Origin: a virus
Virus record (IMG/VR): IMGVR_UViG_3300025070_000129
Location: 1 to 33,432 of that record
Direction: 5' to 3' (one strand)
DNA length: 33,432 nucleotides
A program made the translations under genes and the position numbers. The notes under the pieces are model-generated. The model searched no databases and was not told the DNA's origin. It saw only the letters and a list, made by a program, of their open reading frames with translations. Below are positions 19,001-24,050 of the stretch, one piece after another; the first letter of the stretch is position 1; each line of letters starts with the position of its first letter.

Positions 19001-19337
19001 AGCAAGAGATAGAGCTTTCTTTAGTCCTTATCCACACCCAGTGTTATCACCATTAACTATTGTAACACCACCAGTTGCTCGTTTTGTTTTGAATCCTATT
19101 ACAGCTATATTGAATAATGATTTTGAAGATTTCCAAAAATATACATTATATACTTATATGCCATTTGGTAGATTCTATAGAGATGCTAAAAAAACAATTA
19201 ATTCACCTGCAATGACTGGAGAGTTTATGTTTGGAGTGCCAGTACACACACTTCATAGAATGAGAAGAGATGCTTTAGCTTCAAGAGAAGAAGAAATGCC
19301 CGATGAAGAGCAAGTATTAGAGCAAGATGACAATTAA
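10038..19337 (+). CDS. Giant 3099-residue virion/ejection protein with a probable two-barrel RNA polymerase domain
   Basis: One uninterrupted frame. Residues 1-400 are Ala/Gly-rich with hydrophobic patches (APDIISSVLSMGALVPGIVA near 110, FHGALAGAVFGGIGEW near 300), as in ejection proteins. Residues 890-975 hold TDGGLIIRDDVF, FVKPVV (Lys921) and GSGLKSKGK (968-972), resembling the first barrel of YonO/crAss-like polymerases. Residues 1252-1295 hold R-T-P, then RALQFVGF and LGGKDNDGD with Asp1291, 1293 and 1295, the DxDGD metal motif; AVGTIVN follows at 1389-1395. Residues 1400-2600 are helical and unassigned. The C-terminus has RFHPYAWNSIGRRIKAY, a hydrophobic helix near 2951-2970 and an acidic tail. 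The start lacks a Shine-Dalgarno site and probably uses reinitiation. Alternative: a polyvalent ejection protein without catalysis. Confidence 0.7.
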   Translation: MNRNLLYLQSLYNSKTISQESYIGRVNMLYSSNPKNFNEEDVDFIEKLNKDVGVDFNRDMAASESNLGSVLNQFASGVAEGFTTLGWAEEADTTTEGIANKVGHLVGFAPDIISSVLSMGALVPGIVAKRGTAKLAVKRARGRPTKKATQERLRIEESVARNTALAEKRSQPGRKLTANMGSAAAKIQIGGFRPFAKAIVDEGAEKAAKKAGKEAVEEITDIKGWQIRSIPMRIADKAIDSATNKIADTGLLSQGFFNKALFKNEQFQKVARESAHLGVALGASAVWKGPKAIAESTFHGALAGAVFGGIGEWVNVSRLIANPKTEKLGKDSLKILIQNKQKEEILNAFARGTVGSAFQGGMSTVQGAPLPDQMYEYLMGFFFGAHTKSVNELKLRKIIMENPMLDGTANIGRYKKQIEAVKEYQDAPAEVKQEFERHIEVLFEQQAQQNQRVISGKIIDREIEKTAKEENLDVTKVEDLKKATEIVLENDKVKDLPNVDRTIFKEKIESDKAFLKEMAEHKKGRQDALKELNEQLLSELGIDFASLVEAQKSSDIVDPISINRALEGVYKEIKNDARYEGYSRADLKRLLLKSVYNAKSYTDFVKEFKLVHPDFEVKFNQVGENPLRTFFIRTKTYAETSEVGVLADGTLKMIRNGAKNLEVDADGKNLVAKESPNGIDVRYGKNTRLIVRLLETEANSNKYEAPLDMLNPSEAISKLQKQLYKKGYYIYGAPKDKGTIIAQKIPDGINPQTPKGKKFLDMMVDILQSKDIGVPKKFFKKNNDRLYSVSNLIYKLVDNGYLTGTGESRKQITEAVNEFKKDVIDGKINIDVLKEVKYEPLYQGKGIPVPSEAMVKVLDNLGYIDGQVKGYLNLVAIKDKILKRYDKEYESGTDGGLIIRDDVFDLITDVFGMSKLNGFVKPVVRASARNGKGEIRGKVGGFRPESEGLNKFMVDNNIHMMMYGSGLKSKGKLALNELIDGKNDTWSLKESLDIAKIRAEELLINPDVNDYVFKNLIEINERGMLKIYKQLLDKNTFQDFPVEYFDAIEILKEKMMVGNIEATKKFIESGQDFVEFRVDDIAIQSLVDSLIDNPVSLKSKKIIRDILENTREDEIDLSDSSSLDPADLVELGLTPEILKRTNHAFNTQLEYKNFISNKLARYILSRGNQIKVKHGFKAYSGLYTQKMQKDFNLKDNEFMLGESMRDMLITVEGVKEPVRLEDAFDTFQKLNYRSNRKEYMAYKEALTYLIMRTPNSGNGGVRALQFVGFKKKGGFNFFANELNSEYLGGKDNDGDTVTGYQSLPGVMKKSFAKDNVFYELNDGDVNKPTKDLKAMEDKYNPGKTIADTRYGIDFGKTETKKSFGEQLGEMLSSEMRLKAGKAAYEGKKAVGTIVNATTEFQMMFDMIKNNGGVIELGSGYQIKIRLDDFNFLKDVSYVGINTAVDSSEYISIRPVRKNVEQMFQDFFKVELQGQDVTSDLSWYKFKKDASTIMPSFRNFAKAISSKKEVTFNLDGERSLYEQANNFIFEWGKFGQKGDTYSNYYLQTARKIADLEMTNDIFSFDFARPADIAVALQRIYKNVRGRKVFEELGIADLYRDLNPEFLANELTDGKNIRGKTNNLIGLDLLTKQAEIIVDLLSMAGYRREAIMSDLELVVANTFSIKQKGLNKIELSKEIIAAKEALANTIEAKLGKGKKLTSKYKKQLFRFYDFALLAHPVVKLSANPKLGIKVNKKEITLNEGYDLIREYHKEIDKLNPESKDLEYSNEINGIFKDIRTIENAIDGLQEKLTFESPAIDPMNTRLFFTKIDNIYNKAAEINAGKNIEVEVETGTSKKPTKEKLKLEDINEEVVKEIEKDTGEKVNEIEVEREVYKKITSIDFDKALSDTSINTFGRIQLMRLKKMLKNNPHLTRTIDAQYEMFLQGTDFMTFQISKEFTDATAKDLKRFNDYMESIMEPGAIKKFLTRKYIKQDPDTGQYKVVGAPGWASHFISNTLKNQLKFAVMQDVNPDYQKIRTVVLDKNGNIKLKDGEVPISTLEYNTNLALAFHRLGNSKDKDIQNQIEETLRLVKPEDSKQAKDFNLLFKYLMYSREYNNGKFYSGVKNQAQKDNITEKYNTFKKEYDRMIKEGLTFKFEATGVEKGQRIRKGVEEVGNMVNDAYTNLMTQVLNDVIKSRHLFLKDKLKSLGKKVNEYKIPKKLQKQESKTNVEEQIKYEIQQLEMTFLDKNGLLSDATKIDALYAGLSELVIRNPSQALTRLPSITDVNFFRYYQRLNDHLSRKFPEINFEKQLSKKEFELVKTEIEEYKKILKPNKSISIGRYEDSKGVVSRFVPHTGGFDTVQRAKLNGEAIDKIIEAKINRVTKNEKLLARIDTKFATSARTEIDKAQAISRYREYLNNKYAGYRTKGVNPETDVQELAVVEDFTLTKPMDVFKSNGNLRSRGSEVSLPEWNAGLSHVESYVGAQYRNLLNSNLSLKINSNIKRFVKKNPFGTDKNITESWAYFMMDVAKNQMGLPSLRNFDIHGITKDELGLLKKYMNNKMKKEGLGLSTKDKDFLARIEANVGLSVFQKAEINTYIKKANEKKTISQKEIQQKAENMAYNLRLKNLKDLAQGKNVNKIGRFHSAYQLMTDESVVNFTEKMDRIFGGKLLKDAPTERTARDRYIAQLGQKFNALEGQFEMMSLLFHPKTFLTNLYGGFTNTITDVGLKPFTDALKNEWWEDNVWGENTTYTIQDSATGKKIKRTIRTRKDWEEWQAFIGIFEDMLINEAAKDARFQKQGLIIPFEQAAKRINTLIGQKGLRTNKKLKEFDDFADLTLMEAAKEAGVWDALKNTGATFMRSSEFLLRSRTWDAAYINARKILGEFGESLPFDSPILIEIANRTVESSQFIYHATQRPNIANTSLGRVMTRFHPYAWNSIGRRIKAYKGGFAEEWSGGHNTQRAQRQLTADLMSLALANIFVASIFDYALSPPMNWMQDTASLLFGDKKARDRAFFSPYPHPVLSPLTIVTPPVARFVLNPITAILNNDFEDFQKYTLYTYMPFGRFYRDAKKTINSPAMTGEFMFGVPVHTLHRMRRDALASREEEMPDEEQVLEQDDN

Positions 19338-19370
19338 TATAGGTTTAAGGCTCTAATCAATGCGACATTC

Positions 19371-19436
19371 AACTATCTATATTTAGGCGATAGTTATATC
19401 AAATAATTTATTTTACGGCCTTCTAGGGCTATTTTT
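19371..19436. terminator. Convergent intergenic region with two hairpins, probable transcription end
   Basis: Between the ends of the rightward and leftward gene blocks. AACTATC (19371-19377) pairs with GATAGTT (19389-19395), giving a 7-bp stem with an 11-base loop. A second, GC-richer hairpin (GCCT 19418-19421 with GGGC 19426-19429, loop TCTA) is followed on the + strand by TATTTTT, the form of an intrinsic terminator for the giant gene. It overlaps the last codons of the leftward 52-residue gene. Neither stem is long, so efficiency is uncertain. Confidence 0.4.
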
Positions 19437-19587
19437 GTGGACTTTTTTTGAGCAACTTGTCATTTTCTTTAGATAAATCGCTTATAATACGTTTTAATGG
19501 GAAATCTTTCTTAAATATTATATTATTTTTGTTCAAGTGGCCTTCATCTTTCAAAGACCACGTTGAATTTACTATTTTATTTTTCAT
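19429..19587 (-). CDS. Small basic hypothetical protein of 52 residues
   Basis: Read leftward, the ATG at 19587 lies 11 bases inside the end of the co-chaperonin gene and opens 52 codons ending TAG at 19429. The product begins MKNKIVNSTWSLKDEGHLNK and ends DLSKENDKLLKKSPQK. It is the last gene of the leftward block. The same overlap geometry occurs elsewhere in this operon (24662 and 24672), which supports it. No function can be inferred. It could also be read-through sequence. Confidence 0.5.
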   Translation of the reverse strand: MKNKIVNSTWSLKDEGHLNKNNIIFKKDFPLKRIISDLSKENDKLLKKSPQK

Positions 19588-19837
19588 TATTTAACACCAA
19601 TAATATATTTTGTTGTCGCATAATTAAATATTCTTCTTTATCTACTTCTTGAACTACAAACCCTGGACCAAATAATACTTTGTCTCCTATTTCTAGCTCT
19701 TCTGCTTTACTACCAAGAGCTATTACTTCACCAACATTTTCTTTGATTGCTACATCTGTTGTTAAAATAATACCTGCTTCTGTTTTATTTTCTTTGGACT
19801 GCTGCTTTATTACAACTTCGTCTCTTAATGGTTTCAT
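19577..19837 (-). CDS. GroES-like co-chaperonin (Cpn10 family)
   Basis: The 86-residue protein follows the GroES pattern from end to end: MKPLRDEVVIK at the N-terminus, a mobile loop with Gly22 and the hydrophobic Ile23-Ile24-Leu25 that binds GroEL in the family, then VGEVIALGS, EIGDKVLFGPG, EEYLIMRQQNILLVL. It is about 10 residues shorter than bacterial GroES because the roof hairpin between the two core strands is nearly absent, as in phage T4 gp31. It would cap host GroEL, probably to fold capsid or the giant protein; no GroEL is present. A GGAG site lies 5 bases before the ATG, and a structured leader precedes it. Confidence 0.85.
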   Translation of the reverse strand: MKPLRDEVVIKQQSKENKTEAGIILTTDVAIKENVGEVIALGSKAEELEIGDKVLFGPGFVVQEVDKEEYLIMRQQNILLVLNNEK

Positions 19838-19850
19838 ATCATCTCCTTAC

Positions 19851-19971
19851 TATTCCCCCTCTAGTTAATATATTTATACATCAGTGCCAACCAAGTGTAT
19901 TTGCTTTTAAGGGTAAGGTGGATTTTCACCACCCGCTTCCTTCAAAGCGTGTTAATAGTTGAGGGGGAATA
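19851..19971 (-). ncRNA. Structured leader RNA upstream of the co-chaperonin gene
   Basis: A gene-free stretch closed by a perfect 11-bp inverted repeat: TATTCCCCCTC (19851-19861) and GAGGGGGAATA (19961-19971). Inside, reading the - strand, CGCTT/AAGCG and GGTGG/CCACC form two smaller hairpins. The closing stem ends 14 bases before the co-chaperonin ATG, with the GGAG site between. The arrangement (closing helix with inner arms, next to a ribosome site) looks like a cis-regulatory leader or a stable RNA. No known riboswitch class could be assigned. Confidence 0.5.
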
Positions 19972-19975
19972 ATTA

Positions 19976-20119
19976 TTATTCTTCTTCAAATAGTTTATGT
20001 ATCTTTTCTAACATATTTTTAATTATCTTATGTTCTCCTGGTGATACCCAAGGTGCTTTTTTAAAGTTAAGCAATGCTGACCGCATTATCAATAACTCTT
20101 CTTTGTTAAATTTAGTCAT
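19976..20119 (-). CDS. Small hypothetical protein of 47 residues
   Basis: The ATG at 20119 overlaps the end of the upstream gene by 8 bases and the frame ends at TAA 19976, just before the structured leader. The product (MTKFNKEELLIMRSALLNFK, KAPWVSPGEHKIIKNMLEKI, HKLFEEE) looks like two helices. It resembles in layout the next upstream protein (both start with K.NKEE.. and contain a second helix ending L.K...), so the two could be distant duplicates. Function unknown. Confidence 0.6.
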   Translation of the reverse strand: MTKFNKEELLIMRSALLNFKKAPWVSPGEHKIIKNMLEKIHKLFEEE

Positions 20120-20360
20120 CACAACACTCACAATTCCCTATTCTAGGTTCAAAGCTATCGGTTGAATCTTCTGACGCTCTAAGTATTTTATTTTCTTCTT
20201 TAATGAATGGGTTTTCTAGTTTATGTAATGCTGCTCTAATTACATCTGTATCTATATTAGGCATCTTAACTTCTCTATACCTATGTTTAATCGTAATTAT
20301 ATTAGCTAAACCTTTTAACACCATATCTATTTCTTCTTTATTTAGCTTTACCGTTGCCAT
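20112..20360 (-). CDS. Small helical hypothetical protein with terminal Cys cluster
   Basis: 82 residues, with GGAG before its ATG; it overlaps the nuclease gene upstream by 23 bases. It starts MATVKLNKEEIDMVLKGLAN, has a second helix (DTDVIRAALHKLENPF), and ends in CECCDD, where three Cys in four positions could bind metal. I do not recognise a family. It sits between a resolvase-like nuclease and a 47-residue protein with a similar start. Confidence 0.65.
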   Translation of the reverse strand: MATVKLNKEEIDMVLKGLANIITIKHRYREVKMPNIDTDVIRAALHKLENPFIKEENKILRASEDSTDSFEPRIGNCECCDD

Positions 20361-20670
20361 CTTTTATCTCCTTCATCATTTTTATCCATTTTTTTAGAGG
20401 CATAACTATTAACGCCTCTTTTCTATCCATCCTAGTCACAACCGCATCTACATCATCTCCATGATTTTCTGGGTATAACCATTGTGCTATTTTTTTTCTA
20501 CGTTTTGCTTGTATGGTCCAACCTTCTACTACACAATCGACTACTTCACTATACCCTAGTGACCTACCATCTGAGGCATAGGCCCTCTTTGCAGAGAGCC
20601 CTTCCTCTTTCGACTGATTAACGATTTCTCGTTCAAGATTGTTACCACGTATTTTATTTGGATGTGCCAT
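20338..20670 (-). CDS. PD-(D/E)xK nuclease, probable Holliday-junction resolvase type
   Basis: This 110-residue protein has the layout of Hjc/phage-type resolvases: GNNLEREIV with Glu13, a basic helix-strand (GLSAKRAYASDGRS), then EVVDCVVEGWTIQAKRRK with Asp45 and the Q-x-K (Gln54, Lys56) of the PD-(D/E)xK core, then VDAVVTRMDRKEALIVMPLK. The size is right for a dimeric archaeal/phage Hjc-like enzyme. It would cut branched DNA during recombination or before packaging, and it belongs to the replication-recombination block. The exact substrate is inferred. The neighbour upstream overlaps it by 17 bases. Confidence 0.7.
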   Translation of the reverse strand: MAHPNKIRGNNLEREIVNQSKEEGLSAKRAYASDGRSLGYSEVVDCVVEGWTIQAKRRKKIAQWLYPENHGDDVDAVVTRMDRKEALIVMPLKKWIKMMKEIKDGNGKAK

Positions 20671-20836
20671 TCCACAACCTCACAGTAAAGTTTAACTCCA
20701 TTGGACCTATACCAAAGTGTATTCCAAAGTGTTCTCCTTTATTTTTCTGATATGATACTCCAAATTTAAACACATAAAGCAATACAATTTCTTGTATCAT
20801 AGATGTATCATTATTTACTGTATCTATTTTTATCAT
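20654..20836 (-). CDS. Small hypothetical protein of 60 residues
   Basis: It fills exactly the space between the primase-helicase stop (20838) and the nuclease start (20670), with GGAGTTAAA before the ATG at 20836. The product (MIKIDTVNNDTSMIQEIVLL, YVFKFGVSYQKNKGEHFGIH, FGIGPMELNFTVRLWNGTSK) is beta-rich with aromatic residues and looks like a small barrel or sheet. No family is recognised. Confidence 0.65.
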   Translation of the reverse strand: MIKIDTVNNDTSMIQEIVLLYVFKFGVSYQKNKGEHFGIHFGIGPMELNFTVRLWNGTSK

Positions 20837-20837
20837 T

Positions 20838-22631
20838 TTAACTCCAATCTACATTTCTAAAGGTCATTGTTTCGTAATCAAAGAGTGCTGTCATTTCAAA
20901 CTTGCCATCATCTCTTGATTTCTCACTAGATATTACTCTAGCTTTCTCGTCACGATTACCTTTAACCATGATTACTTTATCTGCTTTCTGTACTACGTTA
21001 GTACTACCCTTTAATGAATGTAGAGCTATGGTGTTACCTGCTGCAGATATCTTGTTTACGTGATGCACAGCTATAATAATTATATTATGTTTCTGTGCCA
21101 TTTCTTTTAATGCACCAATGATAATGTTTTGTCGTTGTATTTCAGACTCAACTCTATCAACATGAACTTCATCAGTAGTATCTACTACAAGAATATTAGG
21201 TTCATGTGTAGCTATTACTTTCTTGATAGCTTCTATCTCTGGTGCTATAGTCATTACTTGTATATGACCAAGTTGTTTCTCAAATGATATATTAGGATTA
21301 GACTTTACTTGGTCTACTACCCAATTCTCAGTTTGATTGTTTGCTATTTGTACAAATCGTCTAAATGTAAGAAATTCATTCATCTCTAAAGATAGAAACA
21401 AAGTACTTTTATTAGCTTTCTGTACTACATTCTGTACGAACGCAGATTTACCCATACCAGTATCACCAGAAAATACTACAAGTTCTCCTGGTTTAATTAC
21501 ATAGTCTTGGCAATCGAATATATCAGCCATATTAATTGACATTTTAGTTACATCATTTTGTAAGTATTCTACTAAAGATGCTGTCAATTCATTTACATCT
21601 TTAATATCTAATGTATAGTCTTTACGTTTAAAGTGTATACATTTAGGGTCACAATATTCTGCCATGATAACATCATTGCAGCCATACTGGTAGTTTCCGT
21701 CATACACATTACTTACTGTCCTTATTATTTCTTCATCATCCATTGTTCCTGCACTCCATTGCAACATACCATTTAATGCTACAATATAAGGAACACCTGC
21801 ACGTTTGTATGTACTAGACATACGCATCATTTTCATATTTCTTTGTCCTTCTACTGGACCTTCATTGAATGCGTGTTGCATACACGTAACAACAGAGGTA
21901 GTATCTTTACTACGATAGTTTCCTCCTGTTACTGCTTTAGATGTAGATACAATAAGGTTTTGTAAATACGGTTCTACTTCTTTGTCTCTAAATAAATCAT
22001 CATACCAATCACCATCTTCATCACGATATGATTGATATGAATCACTATTAGAAGCCATTTCTTGCACTTCAGCATAATCTAAATTCCAGATTCTATGATA
22101 AGGTATATATACTTTATATAAATCTGTTTTTTTATTTAAGCTAAATGGTGCTCTTATGATACGGGTTTTATCAAAGATACTATCTGCAAATGATAAATGT
22201 TCTTTCATAGTAAGTTTTACTTTTTCATGTAATACTCTACTTGGTTGAAAGCCAAATACATTTAATAGTTCTATATGATATCCCTTACCACTGAACCATA
22301 TATTAACGTGCTTTTTGTTAATGCCCAGGTCTTGTATTTCACCTAGGCATTGTAACAAATAAGGTTGGAACTGGTCATCTGGTATATTACCTTTATCTAC
22401 ATCCAATATAATTGAATCTAAATATGTAAGACCATCAAATCCTTTAACAGTACGATTCTTTTCTACATAATCTTTCATAGTTTCATCAAAGCTGTAATAG
22501 CTTCTATACATTTCACCATTCCATTTATGTTCACTAATCATACTATTAAATTCATCTACAGTACACACAGTTCCATTACGACTGGAAACACTACCATTGA
22601 TTATTTCAATTATAGTCTCTTTATTTTCCAT
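20838..22631 (-). CDS. Primase-helicase fusion: AEP-type primase plus RecA-like replicative helicase
   Basis: 597 residues. Residues 65-165 carry archaeo-eukaryotic primase (PrimPol) motifs: SIILDVDKG (Asp77, Asp79), WFSGKGYHIEL (Ser114, Lys116, His119) and TRIIRAPFSLNKK. Residues 318-333 have Cys318, Cys327, Cys331, a possible metal site between the halves. From residue 380 comes a DnaB-like RecA fold: SGDTGMGKSA (Walker A, Lys395), LFLSLEMN, ILVVDTTDE (Walker B, Asp484), IIIAVHHVNK, and LKGSTNVVQKADKVIMV. It would prime and unwind at the phage fork. AEP rather than DnaG-type primase, fused to helicase, is known in phages but uncommon. The start overlaps the upstream gene by 22 bases. Confidence 0.85.
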   Translation of the reverse strand: MENKETIIEIINGSVSSRNGTVCTVDEFNSMISEHKWNGEMYRSYYSFDETMKDYVEKNRTVKGFDGLTYLDSIILDVDKGNIPDDQFQPYLLQCLGEIQDLGINKKHVNIWFSGKGYHIELLNVFGFQPSRVLHEKVKLTMKEHLSFADSIFDKTRIIRAPFSLNKKTDLYKVYIPYHRIWNLDYAEVQEMASNSDSYQSYRDEDGDWYDDLFRDKEVEPYLQNLIVSTSKAVTGGNYRSKDTTSVVTCMQHAFNEGPVEGQRNMKMMRMSSTYKRAGVPYIVALNGMLQWSAGTMDDEEIIRTVSNVYDGNYQYGCNDVIMAEYCDPKCIHFKRKDYTLDIKDVNELTASLVEYLQNDVTKMSINMADIFDCQDYVIKPGELVVFSGDTGMGKSAFVQNVVQKANKSTLFLSLEMNEFLTFRRFVQIANNQTENWVVDQVKSNPNISFEKQLGHIQVMTIAPEIEAIKKVIATHEPNILVVDTTDEVHVDRVESEIQRQNIIIGALKEMAQKHNIIIIAVHHVNKISAAGNTIALHSLKGSTNVVQKADKVIMVKGNRDEKARVISSEKSRDDGKFEMTALFDYETMTFRNVDWS

Positions 22632-22870
22632 CCTTTTACCTTTGTATCTGAATTAATATATTCTTCTAACTCTATTCCTAAACGCATTAAAGTGTTACCT
22701 TCACGTATCTTTCTAAATGCCCTAGAATAAGTACTTGGGGTATGTACTTTTTGGTGTGCTAACCTTCCGTAGACAGGCACTTCACTTTCTAAATCATAGC
22801 TAGCAAAGTGTCCGTCGGAAGATTTAGCCTTAGAGTCAATCCATCTTAATAAAATGTCTTGAGCAGTCAT
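22610..22870 (-). CDS. Small hypothetical protein, possible winged-helix DNA-binding protein
   Basis: An 86-residue protein starting one base inside the SSB stop and ending within the primase-helicase start. It has an N-terminal helix (MTAQDILLRWIDSKAKS), then VHTPSTYSRAFRKIREGNTL, a T.SR.FR.LR.G-like pattern seen in small phage wHTH proteins (recalled), then IELEEYINSDTKVKGWKIKR. Between SSB and primase-helicase, a helicase-loading or DNA-binding role is plausible but inferred. Confidence 0.6.
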   Translation of the reverse strand: MTAQDILLRWIDSKAKSSDGHFASYDLESEVPVYGRLAHQKVHTPSTYSRAFRKIREGNTLMRLGIELEEYINSDTKVKGWKIKRL

Positions 22871-23403
22871 TAAAATGGTAAGTCGTCTACCTTCATACCA
22901 TTGTCTAAAGTGTCTCCACTTTTAGCTTCAAGTACTTCGGGTGTAGGTTTCATGTAGTTTTTAGGATAACCTTTTGCAACTTGGTCCATAAAACGTTTAC
23001 CAAGTTCATCTGTATTATCTAAAGATGATACTACTCCCCATGTAGCGTTCTTATATTTACCAGTTGATTTGTAATTCAGTACTGCTACTTCTTTACCAAT
23101 TAACTTTTCTACATTTACTTGACCTACATCAGATACATTTAAATCAGCTTTAGCTGCAAGATACAATGTATTCACATCATCTGGATATTTAAGTCCAGTT
23201 ACAATACCATTATTATCTTTTTCAAAGTTCTGATTGATGAATGCAGTATAGTTATATCCACTATCTACATCTTCATACTTCATACGAATACTACAGTCAT
23301 TGTATTGAGAATCTATTTGTTCTGCTTCTACAATTCTGCAGTGATTAATAAACCAATTTTTATTGGAAGTGTTGGTTTTCACTTTTGTTCCAGTTATAGC
23401 CAT
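22870..23403 (-). CDS. Single-stranded DNA-binding protein
   Basis: The protein has 177 residues with AAGGAGC before the start. Its C-terminus reads DTLDNGMKVDDLPF; an acidic tail ending in D-D-(L/I)-P-F is the hallmark protein-docking tail of bacterial-type SSB. The first 130 residues are beta-rich with aromatic residues (KNWFINHCRIVEAEQI, GYNYTAFINQNFEKDNNG, KNATWGVVSSLDN), which fits a divergent OB fold. It lies between a ssDNA-annealing protein and the primase-helicase. It would coat the displaced strand and recruit partners through its tail. Confidence 0.75.
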   Translation of the reverse strand: MAITGTKVKTNTSNKNWFINHCRIVEAEQIDSQYNDCSIRMKYEDVDSGYNYTAFINQNFEKDNNGIVTGLKYPDDVNTLYLAAKADLNVSDVGQVNVEKLIGKEVAVLNYKSTGKYKNATWGVVSSLDNTDELGKRFMDQVAKGYPKNYMKPTPEVLEAKSGDTLDNGMKVDDLPF

Positions 23404-23404
23404 A

Positions 23405-23971
23405 TTACTTAGCTCCTTCTGTTTTCGTTAACGATTCAAAGTACTCTGTACTCTGACTTACTTTAAGTTTAGTATCAAAGAATCCTGCTTGACGTTTTTG
23501 TTTATAACGTAAGTGGTCTTCTTCTGGTAGTTTACCTGCCTTAGCTGCATTGTTAGCTGCTTTATCCATAGCTGATAAGGATGCTACTGTAGGATTAATT
23601 TGCTTTTGTTTAGCTTTAGCATTGTCTACTTCTTCTTTACTAGCAATAGAAAAGTCACCACCAAAGCCTGCAAATGCTAATGCACGACCTACTGCTGATG
23701 TTTCACCATTTTCTAATGCTGATGTTTTGTTTACAAATCCTGTGTTATCACGCTCTGCTGCATGACCAACATAAAACCATTCTGGTTGTTGTACAGGGTT
23801 TGGTCTAACTATTGCTTTAATTACATACTCGTTACAAGATTCTCCTGTAGGTGTATCTATAATTTGATTTACACTTAGTACTTCTGTTTCAATAGTTGAT
23901 TCTGGAAATTCATCTGCGAATGCGATGATTCTATCTTTTACTTCGGTATATTCTTTACCTTTAAACTTCAT
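23405..23971 (-). CDS. ssDNA-annealing recombination protein (Sak/Rad52-like, DUF1071-type pattern)
   Basis: 188 residues with AAGGAGATATT before the ATG. The first 120 residues follow a pattern I know from phage single-strand annealing proteins: GKEYTEVKDRIIAFADEFPE, IETEVLSV, VIKAIVRPN, WFYVGHAAERD, FVNKTSALENGETSAVGRAL, AFAGFGGDFSIASKEEV. The ET.A.GRAL...G.G...SIAS.EE block is diagnostic. The C-terminal 70 residues are helical and variable. It would pair complementary strands together with SSB (next gene) and the resolvase. A strong hairpin precedes this gene, which may set its expression. Confidence 0.75.
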   Translation of the reverse strand: MKFKGKEYTEVKDRIIAFADEFPESTIETEVLSVNQIIDTPTGESCNEYVIKAIVRPNPVQQPEWFYVGHAAERDNTGFVNKTSALENGETSAVGRALAFAGFGGDFSIASKEEVDNAKAKQKQINPTVASLSAMDKAANNAAKAGKLPEEDHLRYKQKRQAGFFDTKLKVSQSTEYFESLTKTEGAK

Positions 23972-24001
23972 ATAATATCTCCTTATTATATTTTTATTAT
24001 T

Positions 24002-24042
24002 ATTGGACTAGTAAGTTACATATAATAACTCACTAATCCAAT
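24002..24042 (-). ncRNA. 17-bp hairpin in the leader of the annealing-protein gene
   Basis: ATTGGACTAGTAAGTTA (24002-24018) and TAACTCACTAATCCAAT (24026-24042) pair over 17 positions around a 7-base loop. Two positions are A-C on the + strand but U-G in the - strand RNA, so the full stem exists only in the leftward transcript. It is followed by A-rich sequence, not by a U tract, so it is not an intrinsic terminator. Its place 30 bases before the Shine-Dalgarno suggests mRNA processing or stabilisation. Confidence 0.65.
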
Positions 24043-24050
24043 TACTTTAT

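Noticed and set aside
10038-19337. N4-type (T7-like) virion RNA polymerase in the giant protein
   Set aside because: I found none of the T7-family motifs (TxxGR, the two catalytic Asp motifs A and C, or the K...YG B motif) in a sensible order. Only the DxDGD two-barrel pattern is present.
10038-19337. Giant protein as tape measure
   Set aside because: It has no long regular coiled coil or tape repeats and 3099 residues would imply an extremely long tail. Its position among internal virion genes fits ejection proteins.
19851-19971. Cobalamin-riboswitch reading of the leader RNA
   Set aside because: On the - strand GGAAG..GGTGGTGAAAATCC faintly recalls the B12 box region, but the conserved GCC.CCCGC.ACTGT core is missing and the downstream gene is a co-chaperonin.
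24002-24042. Hairpin as an intrinsic terminator
   Set aside because: In the leftward direction it is followed by an A-rich stretch, not by U residues, and it sits before essential replication genes.
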